This document shows positions 26,255 to 35,030 of a stretch of 64,000 bases of DNA, piece by piece. Both the position numbers and the translations under genes were made by a program. Source of the stretch: Sphingobium lignivorans (GTDB lineage: Bacteria; Pseudomonadota; Alphaproteobacteria; Sphingomonadales; Sphingomonadaceae); assembly GCF_014203955.1 (NCBI RefSeq), contig NZ_JACHKA010000001.1:3689001-3753000 (forward strand), written 5' to 3'. Under the pieces are notes generated by a model. It was not told the origin of the DNA. It was given only the letters and a program-made list of their open reading frames with translations, and did not search any database. How positions within the stretch are numbered: position 1 is the first letter of the stretch; the number at the start of each line of letters is the position of its first letter.

Positions 26255-26587
26255 TTATTTACAGCATGGATAGCTTGGTGTACATCGGCCATCGATAGAG
26301 CGCGGTTCGCCAGAAATCGGCTTGTTTCGCATAATATGAGATTCCATTTTTTCCTATTATAACAAGACGAACGTCGCCCCAAGCGACGCAGCAATGACAT
26401 GGAGAGGATCGGGCACCTCGGCCCGCCAGCATCACGGCTACATGTGATGCGCGGCTGAGCTCGTGCCCATGCGGACTTCCTGACATCCAGCGCAGACTGG
26501 GGCAGGATTACATGCCTCTCCATCCGGGAACCGCTCCGTTCGCGCAAGGCGACGAGAGCAAGAACGACAGGAAGGGAGAGGAGCGAC

Positions 26588-29500
26588 ATGATTGGGAACA
26601 ATGAGAATGGTCGGCGGAGCTGGTGCACGCGGTGCGCGCTGATGTCATCTGCCACGCTGGCGATAGGGACCCTCATCGCCTCGCCCGCTCCGGCCCAGGA
26701 AACCCAGCCGCAGGACGGCGAAGCAGCCGCGGACCAGGGTCTCATCGTCATCACCGGCTCACGTATCAAGCGCGACGGGTTCGAGGATCGGGTGCCCGCG
26801 ACGGTCATGTCGGCCCAGGCCATCCAGAATCTTGGCCGCGTCAATGTGGGCGAAGTCCTGACGCTCATCCCGCAGAACGCCGCCTTCCAGTCCGACACCA
26901 ATGCCGGGCCCGGCGTCGGAAGTCGCGCCAGCTCCAATATCGGGGCGACCTATGCCAATCTGCGCGGCCTCAACCCGTTCTATGGCACCCGCACACTGAC
27001 GCTGGTCGATTCCCGCCGGTTCGTCCCCACCTCGGACAGCGGCGCGGTCGACGTGAACCTGATCCCTTCCACGCTGATCTCACGCGTCGAGACGGTGACC
27101 GGCGGCGCATCCGCCGCTTATGGTTCGGATGCGATCGCCGGCGTGGTCAATATCATCCTCGATCGCCGGTTCCAGGGCCTGAAGGGGCAGATCGACGGCG
27201 GCATCACCGAGCGGGGCGACGGGGAAACCTATCACGCCGCGCTGGCCGCGGGCACCGGCTTTGGCGGAGGCCGCGGTCACATCGTGCTGAGCGCGGAATA
27301 TCAGAAGAACGAGGAAGTCGGCGGCTGTTCCCGCGTCCGCGACTGGTGCGCCGACAGCTGGGACGTGTTCCTGAACAGCAATGTGATCGTCGGCGGCGTG
27401 ACGTCCGGATTCAATCGGCCCGGCACGCCCACCTATGGCCAGCCCAATTATGTGATCGGCCGGGATTCCAAGCTCGCCTACACGACCAGGACCAGCGTGA
27501 TCCGCAACGCGGCCCCCGCGGCGCCGGCCGCACGCAACATGATGTGGAACGAGGACGGCACCGCGCTGGTGCCGTTCGATGCCGGCCTGTATTCCCAGGC
27601 CAGCGCTCTGGGCCCGCGCAGCGGCGGCGACGGCGCATCGGTCTATGAGGAAGCCTATCTGCGCACGCCCATCGAGCGCTTCGCCCTGTTCGGCGCCGCC
27701 AGCTATGACCTGACGGACACGACCGAGCTGACCCTGGAAGCCTCTTATGGCGGACGCAAGGCGCGGGCGATGGCAATCACGTCGGGCCCCACCTCGACGA
27801 TGCAGTTCCGGCCGGACAATGCCTTCCTCACGCCCGCCGTCCGGGCGCTGGTCGGTTCCAACAATTTCACCGTCGGCACGGACGTCGACGACCAGGTCAC
27901 CAACATGAACATGGCGGACGCCAAGACCTTCCGTGCCGTTCTGGGCGTGAACGGCGAACTCGGCCTCGGAAACTGGACATGGGACGCTTATTATCAATAT
28001 GGCCGAAACACGCGCTTCCAGTCGCTCAGCCATGTGCGCGTCAACAGCTTCTTCTCCTTCGGCATCGACGCGGTGATCGATCCGAGCACGGGCGACCCCA
28101 TCTGCCGTGCCAAGCTGCAGGGCAACCCGGATGCCGCCGACTGCGTTCCGATCAACCTGTTCGGCGCCAGCAATCTCTCACAAGAGGCGATCGACTATGC
28201 CTGGCGGGAAGCGATCGAGGACTTCAAATATGACCAGCATGTCGTGGCAGCATCCATTCAGGGCGCCCTGTTCGACGGCGTGGGGGCAGGCCCGTTTTCC
28301 GCGGCGCTCGGTGTAGAGCATCGCTCGGACAAGGGCGACGTGACGCATGGCGACGTGCCTTATTATGACCAGTTCGGCGGCAGCTTCGGGCTGGACTATG
28401 CCGGCAAGATCAGGGTCACGGAAGGCTTCCTGGAACTCAACACGCCGCTGCTGCGCAACGTGCCGATGGGCAAGTTCCTGGAGCTGAACGGCGCCATACG
28501 CCACACCGCGACCAAGAGCACCGACAGCCTGACCGACGATTCGAGGTCGGTGGGCATGACGAGCTGGAAACTGGGCGGCGTCTACGAGCCCATCGAGGGC
28601 CTGCGGTTTCGCGCGACCCGCTCGCGGGATATCCGCGCTGCCGGTTTCCGCGAACTGTTCGAGCAGCAGATCCCGACCGATCCCTCCACGACGCGCGGTC
28701 GCGTGAGCAATCCGTTCAACAGCAACGCCGCCGATGCGACGCCGATCCTCTCCGGCGGCAACTTCGCGCTGACGCCGGAAAAGGCGAATACCTGGACGGT
28801 GGGCGCTGTCGTTTCGCCGACGCGGAACCTGCGCTTCTCGGTCGACTGGTTCGCAATCAAGATCACCGATGCCGTGACGACACCCGCCGGGCAGCAGCTC
28901 GTCGACACATGCTTCAATCTTGATGTGTTCTGCGACCGGATCACATTCAATCCGAATGTCGCGAACCGGGCGGACATCACTTTCGTGGATGCGCGCCAGA
29001 TCAATGTCGGTTCGTTCACCTCGCGCGGCCTCGACATCGAGCTGGATTACACCACCGAGTTCGGCAGCGATTCCCGGGTCAGCTTCCGGCTGCTGGGCAC
29101 TTATCTCTACGACATGGTCATCCAGGCCGCGCCGGGCTCCACGCCCGTCAACTTCGCGGGTCAGAGCGGCCCGGCCGCCCCCCTGGGTGATTTCAATCCT
29201 TCGCCCAAGCTGATCCTGAACGGCACGGTCACTTATGATCAGGGGCCGTTCACCGGCACGTTGCAAGGGCGCTATATCGGCAAGGGCGCGCTCAACAAGA
29301 CCTTCATCGGGCCCGACGACCCCGACTATGATCCTACCCTGCCCAACTCGATCAACGACAACACCGTGGCCTCCCGCTTCTATCTCACGCTCGGCCTCAA
29401 TGTCCGCCTGCTGTCCGGCGACAATGGCAGGCAGCTGGAATGGTTCGGCACCGTCGACAATCTGCTCGATACCGATCCGCCGATCGCGCCCGGGTCGACG

Positions 29501-29593
29501 GCGAGCGTGGTGCAGTCGAGCTACCCCACCAACCCTGCATTCTTCGACACGCTCGGCCGGCGTTACCGAACCGGCATCCGCGTGAGATACTGA
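26588..29593 (+). CDS. TonB-dependent outer-membrane receptor 1
   Basis: This is a 1001-residue outer-membrane importer. The order is a signal peptide (about residues 1-36, ending ASPAPAQ), a TonB box ('GLIVITGSRIKRDGF'), a plug domain ('NVGEVLTLIPQNAAFQS', 'LRGLNPFYGTRTLTLVDSRR', 'SRVETVTGGASAAYGSDAIAGVV') and a 22-strand barrel. The barrel ends at 'FDTLGRRYRTGIRVRY', with the C-terminal aromatic residue needed for assembly. The ATG follows GGGAGAGGAGCGAC. Its N-terminus (MIG...GRR) and plug resemble receptor 2 at 37426. Sphingomonads use such receptors to take up aromatics, glycans or siderophores. Its place beside catabolic genes favours an organic substrate. Confidence 0.96.
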   Translation: MIGNNENGRRSWCTRCALMSSATLAIGTLIASPAPAQETQPQDGEAAADQGLIVITGSRIKRDGFEDRVPATVMSAQAIQNLGRVNVGEVLTLIPQNAAFQSDTNAGPGVGSRASSNIGATYANLRGLNPFYGTRTLTLVDSRRFVPTSDSGAVDVNLIPSTLISRVETVTGGASAAYGSDAIAGVVNIILDRRFQGLKGQIDGGITERGDGETYHAALAAGTGFGGGRGHIVLSAEYQKNEEVGGCSRVRDWCADSWDVFLNSNVIVGGVTSGFNRPGTPTYGQPNYVIGRDSKLAYTTRTSVIRNAAPAAPAARNMMWNEDGTALVPFDAGLYSQASALGPRSGGDGASVYEEAYLRTPIERFALFGAASYDLTDTTELTLEASYGGRKARAMAITSGPTSTMQFRPDNAFLTPAVRALVGSNNFTVGTDVDDQVTNMNMADAKTFRAVLGVNGELGLGNWTWDAYYQYGRNTRFQSLSHVRVNSFFSFGIDAVIDPSTGDPICRAKLQGNPDAADCVPINLFGASNLSQEAIDYAWREAIEDFKYDQHVVAASIQGALFDGVGAGPFSAALGVEHRSDKGDVTHGDVPYYDQFGGSFGLDYAGKIRVTEGFLELNTPLLRNVPMGKFLELNGAIRHTATKSTDSLTDDSRSVGMTSWKLGGVYEPIEGLRFRATRSRDIRAAGFRELFEQQIPTDPSTTRGRVSNPFNSNAADATPILSGGNFALTPEKANTWTVGAVVSPTRNLRFSVDWFAIKITDAVTTPAGQQLVDTCFNLDVFCDRITFNPNVANRADITFVDARQINVGSFTSRGLDIELDYTTEFGSDSRVSFRLLGTYLYDMVIQAAPGSTPVNFAGQSGPAAPLGDFNPSPKLILNGTVTYDQGPFTGTLQGRYIGKGALNKTFIGPDDPDYDPTLPNSINDNTVASRFYLTLGLNVRLLSGDNGRQLEWFGTVDNLLDTDPPIAPGSTASVVQSSYPTNPAFFDTLGRRYRTGIRVRY

Positions 29594-29606
29594 GGGCATG
29601 AACCGG

Positions 29607-29642
29607 CACATGGGCTGCGCCGCCAGAGCCCCAGCCCATGTG
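29607..29642. terminator. Hairpin after TonB receptor 1
   Basis: A perfect 11-bp stem (CACATGGGCTG / CAGCCCATGTG) with a 14-base loop starts 13 bp after the receptor stop. There is no T-run, so it may be a transcript-end or stability hairpin. Confidence 0.6.
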
Positions 29643-29852
29643 ATCGACAGCCTGCCCCGGGCCAATAGCGGGATCGGTTAGCGCACCGGACGCACGGGAA
29701 ACGGCCCTTCCCGTTCCTCCAGAACCGAACGTCGCTTCAGATTCCCCGCCACGTGGACCAAATTCCAGTCCGAATCGCCCTCGGGCCTTCTGGCGACGGA
29801 CGAAATGGATGGGGCGACCGACGGCGCGAGGGGCCCCACGCCGCCAGCCCGT

Positions 29853-30106
29853 CCAACACCATGCTGCGGTCTGGAAGTTTACAAAGATGACGACCCGTCG
29901 GTGTCATCTTCCGCTTCCGTGAGCTTTGCGGCAGGCCCGGTCCGGCGCACGCCGGAGCCCGCCCCGGCAAGCCCGTGCGGCCCGACCGGATGATGACGTG
30001 CCTTCAATAGGAATGAGCTGTGCATTGTCCTGTCTCCGTCGACGGGAAGAAGCCTCCGGCCGGGCTGCCACGGCGGAGGGCGTGTAGGACAGAGGAAAAG
30101 CGAGGC
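29853..30106 (+). repeat. Dispersed intergenic repeat, copy B
   Basis: The core matches copy A (opposite strand, 9529-9780) at most positions, including GGAAGTTTACAAAGATGACG and TGCCACGGCGGAGGG, and copy C (63412-63678) less closely. The hairpin AAGATGAC/GTCATCTT is kept while its loop differs (GACCCGTCGGT against GATACGTCGGT). The rest of the gap 29643-30253 shows no supported gene. Confidence 0.75.
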
Positions 30107-30253
30107 TGATGTCGGGATCGCGCGCACGCTCATCGGAGACGGCCAACCCCCGCGGCGCTTCTGAAGCCCTCGCCGCAGGGAAGCGGGGCCTTGTCGATCC
30201 AAGCCGACCAGAACCAAAGGCCAGTTCCTCGCTCGAATATATCGCGCGCCTTC

Positions 30254-31693
30254 CTATTCGAAACGCTCGAGGCTCGTGTAGAACCGGGTCTGGAGATAGG
30301 GCTCGATGGCTTCGGCGCCGCCTTCCACCCCGAAGCCTGAATCGCGGACCCCGCCGAAAGGCGTTTCCGCAGAACCCAGCCCGAAGTGATTGACAGACAG
30401 CATGCCGCATTCGATCCGCGAATAGAGATGCCGGGCTTTGGCCGGAGAGCCCGTGAAAACATAGGCTGCGAGACCATAGGGCAGGCGATTGGCTTCCGTG
30501 ATCGCGCTTTCCAGCGTCTCGAAGGGTTGCACGGTCAGCAAGGGACCGAACGGCTCCTCGTTCATTATGCGGGAGGTGACCGGCGCTTCCGCAAGCACGG
30601 TGGGCGGGAAGAAGTTGCCGGCCTCACCGCGCCGCTTGCCGCCGATGTGCAAGCGCGCGCCCTTCGCGAGCGCATCCTCCACCAGGGCTTCGAGCGCGTC
30701 TACGCGGCGCGGATTGGCCATGGGGCCCATGGTCGTCGCCGGATCACCGCCATCGCCCATCTTCACGCCCTCGAACGCCGCCAGCAGGGCGTCGACAAAC
30801 CGTCCGTAAACCGGTGCCTCGATGAGCAGGCGTGTGGGACTGATGCAGGACTGGCCGGAGGTGCGGGTCTTGAAGGCGGCCAGCGCCTGCGCAGCGGCGG
30901 GAATGTCGGCATCCGCGCAGACGATCACCGGCGCGTGCCCGCCCAGTTCCATCGTCACGGGCTTCATGTGGAGACCGGCCAGAGCCGCCAGATGCTTGCC
31001 CACCACCGTGGACCCGGTGAACGACACCTTGCGGATGGCCGGATGCGGGATCAGATATTCGGAAATCTCCGCAGGCGTCCCGAACACCAGATTGATCACG
31101 CCCGCCGGCGTGCCCGCTTCCTCGAAGGCACGGACCAGCGCGGCGCAGGACGCGGGCGTCTCTTCCGGGCCCTTGATGATGATCGAGCAACCCGCAGCCA
31201 GTGCCCCGGCGATCTTGCGGACGGCCTGGTTGATCGGGAAATTCCAGGGCGTGAAGGCGGCGACCGGGCCGACCGGTTCGCGCGTGACAAGTTGCAGGAC
31301 ACCCGCGCCCCGCGCCGGAATGACCCGGCCGTAAGCGCGTTGTGCCTCGCCGGCCATCCAGTCGATGAATTCCGCGCCTCTCAGCACTTCGCCCAGCGCT
31401 TCCGCGACCGGCTTGCCCTGTTCCAGGCTCATCAGCCGCGCCGACATCTCGGCATCGCGGCGCAGGATCACCGCGGCGCTGCGAAGCGTTTCCGCGCGGC
31501 TATGGGCCGGGGTATCGCGCCACAGCGCGAAGCCGCGCATGGCGGCATCGGCGGCACGGTCGAGATCGGCGCGCTCCGCCTTGGCGACGCTACCGATCCT
31601 CAAGCCATCGGCAGGATTGACGACGGGCAGGACGAGGCCGTCGGCGCCCGCTCTCCATTCGCCATCGATGAAAAGTTGCGAGTCAGTATACAT
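30254..31693 (-). CDS. Aldehyde dehydrogenase (succinate-semialdehyde-DH-like)
   Basis: This NAD(P)-dependent aldehyde dehydrogenase, about 479 residues from ATG 31693 (ribosome site GGGGAGGACCCC), converts an aldehyde to its acid. 'PVAAFTPWNFPINQAVRKIAG' holds the conserved Asn. 'KVSFTGSTVVGKHLAALAG' is the cofactor turn, 'PVTMELGGHAPVIVC' holds the general-base Glu and 'RTSGQSCISPTRLLIE' the catalytic Cys. 'EEPFGPLLTVQPFETLESAI' is also typical. It is the last gene of the operon that starts with the ThDP enzyme, which fits oxidation of an aldehyde released by that enzyme. The natural aldehyde is unknown. Confidence 0.94.
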   Translation of the reverse strand: MYTDSQLFIDGEWRAGADGLVLPVVNPADGLRIGSVAKAERADLDRAADAAMRGFALWRDTPAHSRAETLRSAAVILRRDAEMSARLMSLEQGKPVAEALGEVLRGAEFIDWMAGEAQRAYGRVIPARGAGVLQLVTREPVGPVAAFTPWNFPINQAVRKIAGALAAGCSIIIKGPEETPASCAALVRAFEEAGTPAGVINLVFGTPAEISEYLIPHPAIRKVSFTGSTVVGKHLAALAGLHMKPVTMELGGHAPVIVCADADIPAAAQALAAFKTRTSGQSCISPTRLLIEAPVYGRFVDALLAAFEGVKMGDGGDPATTMGPMANPRRVDALEALVEDALAKGARLHIGGKRRGEAGNFFPPTVLAEAPVTSRIMNEEPFGPLLTVQPFETLESAITEANRLPYGLAAYVFTGSPAKARHLYSRIECGMLSVNHFGLGSAETPFGGVRDSGFGVEGGAEAIEPYLQTRFYTSLERFE

Positions 31694-31741
31694 GGGGTCC
31701 TCCCCTCCTTGGCCATTCAGCGGGCCCATGCAGGCCCCGGG

Positions 31742-33088
31742 TCAAGCGGCGACCCGCGCGACATCCTCATGCGCCGGCGCTCTTCTCCAGCCCATCATCG
31801 CGAAGTACATGGCGATCAACGGGACGAGTGCCATGCTGGCCAGCACGATGAACATGCCATCGCGCCCAAGGCCGAGTTCGAGCAGCAGGCCGCCAAAGAC
31901 CGGGCCGCTGATGGCGCCCAGCCGTGCGATGCCGACAAGCATCGCGACGCTCGCCGTCCGGACCGCAGCGGGATAATGCGTGAGGCCGATGAGCAGCAGT
32001 CCCGTGAACACGCCGACATTGCAGAAGGACGTGAAGGAGGCCGCGAGGATGAGCCCGCCCACCATTGGCGGCTGCAAGCCGAGCCAGAGCAGCGCGAAGC
32101 ACAGCATGAAGAGGAAAATCATCGTCGAACGCACTTCGCGGCCATCGCGCGACAGATAGCCCGCGACCATATGGCCGGCGATGCCCGCTATCCCGCTGAC
32201 CAGCCCCGCGATCCCCGCCTGGGCCGGACTGAGCCCGGCATTGACGAGTACCGTGGGCTTCCAGTTGAGCAGAAGATAGCTGATGACGGCGAAAACGAAC
32301 TGCGAAAGCCAGAGCAGCAATGTGGAATTGCGCCTGGCACCCGCCAGCAGGGCGGAAACCTTGGCCTTGCCCCGCGCCACCGCCACGGCAGGAACCTCGG
32401 TGACCTGGCTCTGTCCGAGACGGCTGAGAACGCCATTCAGGCGCCCGAGCGTCCGGCCGTCGCGCCGCGAAACGATGAAGGAAGGTGACTCCGGGAGCAA
32501 AAACAGAATGAGCACGAACGCGATCGCGTTCAGCGTTCCGGCGGCGATGAACATGGATTGCCAGCCAAAGGGCATGAGCAACACAGCCGCAAATAGTCCG
32601 CCGACCATCGTGCCGATGGAGAAGCCGCTATGCAGGATCGCCACCGATATGTTGCGCCAGCGCGCATTGGCGAACTCGGACACCATCACGTTGAGAGTCA
32701 CCGCCAGCGTCCCGAGGCACAGGCCAGTGGTGAAGCGCAGGGCCGCCAGCTGAGGCACGCTTGTGGCGAGCGCGGTCAGCATCATCGTCAGCACGATCGT
32801 GCCGGTCGCGACCAGCGTCACGGGTCGGCGACCGAACCTGTCGGCAAGCTGGGCAACGAAGAAGGCCCCGATCGCGAGGCCCACCGCAGTCGCGCCAAAC
32901 AGCGTTGCAAGAACCGCCGGCCTCAGCCCCCAGTCCTTGACCAGCACGGGCGCCGCGAAGGCGAGCGCCGCGATATCGACGCCATCGGAGATATTGGTCA
33001 GGCAGCAGATCGCGACAATCACGAACTGCATGGACGTCATGGGCCGGTCGTAGAGCACCCCGTGTGGAACTGCGTTACTCACCCTCAT
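31742..33088 (-). CDS. MFS transporter, aromatic acid:H+ symporter-like (second copy)
   Basis: This is a 448-residue carrier with 12 helices. 'CCLTNISDGVDIAALAFAAPVL' carries the DGxD pattern of helix 1 seen in benzoate and 4-hydroxybenzoate symporters, and 'AQLADRFGRRPVTLVATG' is the MFS loop motif. 'LFLLPESPSFIVSRR' precedes the central loop. The ATG at 33088 follows GGACAGGAGAG. It lies 49 bp before the aldehyde dehydrogenase and 58 bp after the SnoaL-like gene, inside the five-gene operon. It probably brings in the acid processed by the neighbouring Rieske enzyme. Confidence 0.93.
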   Translation of the reverse strand: MRVSNAVPHGVLYDRPMTSMQFVIVAICCLTNISDGVDIAALAFAAPVLVKDWGLRPAVLATLFGATAVGLAIGAFFVAQLADRFGRRPVTLVATGTIVLTMMLTALATSVPQLAALRFTTGLCLGTLAVTLNVMVSEFANARWRNISVAILHSGFSIGTMVGGLFAAVLLMPFGWQSMFIAAGTLNAIAFVLILFLLPESPSFIVSRRDGRTLGRLNGVLSRLGQSQVTEVPAVAVARGKAKVSALLAGARRNSTLLLWLSQFVFAVISYLLLNWKPTVLVNAGLSPAQAGIAGLVSGIAGIAGHMVAGYLSRDGREVRSTMIFLFMLCFALLWLGLQPPMVGGLILAASFTSFCNVGVFTGLLLIGLTHYPAAVRTASVAMLVGIARLGAISGPVFGGLLLELGLGRDGMFIVLASMALVPLIAMYFAMMGWRRAPAHEDVARVAA

Positions 33089-33146
33089 CTCTCCTGTCCG
33101 TTATCTCGTTTTCTTTCTCTGCCGCCCCGTGGCCGGCTGATCGCCT

Positions 33147-33614
33147 TCAGCCGGGGGCTCTCACGCGCATCGCCAGCTCGGTGCGCTTGGATGCGATCTT
33201 CCATCCTTCGGCGGTCCGTTTGTGGAGCTCGACGGTCGGGAAGATCGCGCTCACCCCCTGCGTCCAGCCGGCGCTCCCATCCGAGCCGCGGCTGCCGGGA
33301 ATGACGACAGTGTTGGCGCGAACCTCCGCACTGGTCGCGTCGATCACCTGCACTTCGAGATTGCAGACGAGATGGAAGACCCTGCGATCCGCTTCCGGGA
33401 CGTCCGGATTGCCTCGCTGGCGGACATTATCCACATATCGCGCGATCGCGGTACGGCCGACATGGCCATCGTCGCTGTTCATCTTGTACCAGACGCCGTC
33501 CTCGGCGAACAAGGCGGCGGCTTCGGCGCCTCGCGCGCCATCGAGGCGATTGTAGAAGCGCACGGTGTTCTGGGCGCATTCCCATTCGATCCCTCGGCGC
33601 TCATCGTCGGTCAT
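33147..33614 (-). CDS. SnoaL/NTF2-like fold protein
   Basis: This 155-residue protein has the cone-shaped NTF2 fold: an N-terminal helix pair ('NTVRFYNRLDGARGAEAAALF'), 'EDGVWYKMNSDDGHVGRTAI', and C-terminal strands with 'VSAIFPTVELHKRTAEGWKI'. The family includes dehydratases, ketosteroid isomerases and beta subunits of ring-hydroxylating oxygenases. It sits directly after the Rieske oxygenase (33-bp gap), so it could act on the oxygenated product as dehydratase or isomerase, or be a stabilising partner. The typical short beta subunit is longer (about 170-190), so I prefer the enzyme reading. The function is not proven. Confidence 0.82.
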   Translation of the reverse strand: MTDDERRGIEWECAQNTVRFYNRLDGARGAEAAALFAEDGVWYKMNSDDGHVGRTAIARYVDNVRQRGNPDVPEADRRVFHLVCNLEVQVIDATSAEVRANTVVIPGSRGSDGSAGWTQGVSAIFPTVELHKRTAEGWKIASKRTELAMRVRAPG

Positions 33615-33647
33615 GGCCGCTTCCCTCCCCTTTGATCTCTGGCCTGC

Positions 33648-34967
33648 TCACGCCAGGGTCCGTCCGGTCTCGTCGGCGACGGCGCGGACCACCTCGGCAT
33701 AGTCCGAGCCATTCTCGACGAGCACATCGAACGAGATCATGTCCCGGAAATCATTGTCGGAAGGGCTGCGGACGACGCCGACCGGATCCCTGCCTTCCTG
33801 CACATCGGCGATCGCCCGCAGCATCATCCGCCGCGCCGCGCCGATCGCGAGATCGGTCCGGCCGAGATGCTCCTGCGTGCGGTCCTGGATCGACCCCTGC
33901 GATTCCGTCGCGAAGGCATCGTGGACACTGAAATGGGAGCCCATGCCGGTATAGCTGTCGGCAAATGTGCTGCGATCCTGCAGATAGCGGTTCCGCAATT
34001 GCTGCCGGTGATGGAACTCTCCATCGAAATACTGGGGATCGCGCGGACGGATCGACGGGGCGAACTCGTCAGTCTCCCGCGCCTGGGCGATGGGCGCGTC
34101 GCGGCGCAGCGTGAAGCCGAAGCGCCAATGCACATGATCGTTGATCGGCACATGCCAGATGCCGACATGACCATCCCCGCCCTGCGGGCCGGCGATCACC
34201 GAGAAATTGGGCATCCCGAAAGTGGTGACGCGCAGATAGGTTTTGTCCGGCCCCCCATCGCGGACCTGGAAGATGCGCATGCCGAACGGGGCATCCTCGA
34301 CCTTGAGCGCCGGCACGGAGAAAGGATCGACGGCGGCGTCCGATATGTCCACCCTGCCGAACTTGCGCATGTCGCCAAAGACGAGGCCGGACCTGTTCAG
34401 CATCTGCGAGGAGCGATGCAGGAAGCCGACATGCGCGGGATCGTAATTGCCTTCGTTCGCCTGGAGATAATTGCACTCCTTGAAGAGCTTGCGGGCAAAG
34501 ACATGCTCGGGCGGATAGGCGAAGAAATCATAGGCCGGGAAAAGCGGTGGTTCGCCGGGTCCCATATAGGCGAAGACCGCGCCGCCCCGCTCGACGACCG
34601 GATAGGACTTCTGGCAGATCTTGTCCTTGAAGGTGGAGCCCTTGGGTTCCGCAGGTTGTTCAAGGCATTTGCCACCGACATCGAACAGCCAGCCGTGATA
34701 GAGGCACCGCAAGCCGCCATCCTCGACGCGGCCATAGGACAAGTCGGCCCCCCGATGGGGACAGTGCCGCCCGAGCAACCCGAGCCGGCCATCCTCGTCG
34801 CGAAACAGCACCAGCGCCTCGCTCAATATGTCGATCGGGAGCGGGTCTCCGCCCAGGGGAATCTCGCTGGCGAGCGCGACCGGTTGCCAGTAGCGGCGCA
34901 GCAATGCGCCGCCCGGCGTACCGGGGCCGGTCTGGGTGAGCAGGTCGTTCTGTTCCTTGGTAAGCAT
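33648..34967 (-). CDS. Rieske oxygenase, phthalate 4,5-dioxygenase / LigX-like terminal component (439 aa)
   Basis: This oxygenase has the phthalate-dioxygenase type N-terminus (MLTKEQNDLLTQTGPGTPGG). Rieske ligands are C69-P-H71 and C88-L-Y-H91. The iron site 'NYDPAHVGFLH' supplies His179 and His184, with Asp176 as bridge. 439 residues from ATG 34967 (GGAG site 7 bp before) fit the family, which includes phthalate dioxygenase and aromatic O-demethylases. It lies 63 bp after the ThDP enzyme gene in one operon. No ferredoxin or reductase gene is present in the window, so electrons must come from elsewhere. O-demethylation and ring hydroxylation are both possible. Confidence 0.94.
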   Translation of the reverse strand: MLTKEQNDLLTQTGPGTPGGALLRRYWQPVALASEIPLGGDPLPIDILSEALVLFRDEDGRLGLLGRHCPHRGADLSYGRVEDGGLRCLYHGWLFDVGGKCLEQPAEPKGSTFKDKICQKSYPVVERGGAVFAYMGPGEPPLFPAYDFFAYPPEHVFARKLFKECNYLQANEGNYDPAHVGFLHRSSQMLNRSGLVFGDMRKFGRVDISDAAVDPFSVPALKVEDAPFGMRIFQVRDGGPDKTYLRVTTFGMPNFSVIAGPQGGDGHVGIWHVPINDHVHWRFGFTLRRDAPIAQARETDEFAPSIRPRDPQYFDGEFHHRQQLRNRYLQDRSTFADSYTGMGSHFSVHDAFATESQGSIQDRTQEHLGRTDLAIGAARRMMLRAIADVQEGRDPVGVVRSPSDNDFRDMISFDVLVENGSDYAEVVRAVADETGRTLA

Positions 34968-35030
34968 GCAAAACTCCGAGATATCCCGCGCCACCCTGCG
35001 GAGGCGAACGCCCTCGGCGGTCAGCCCCTG

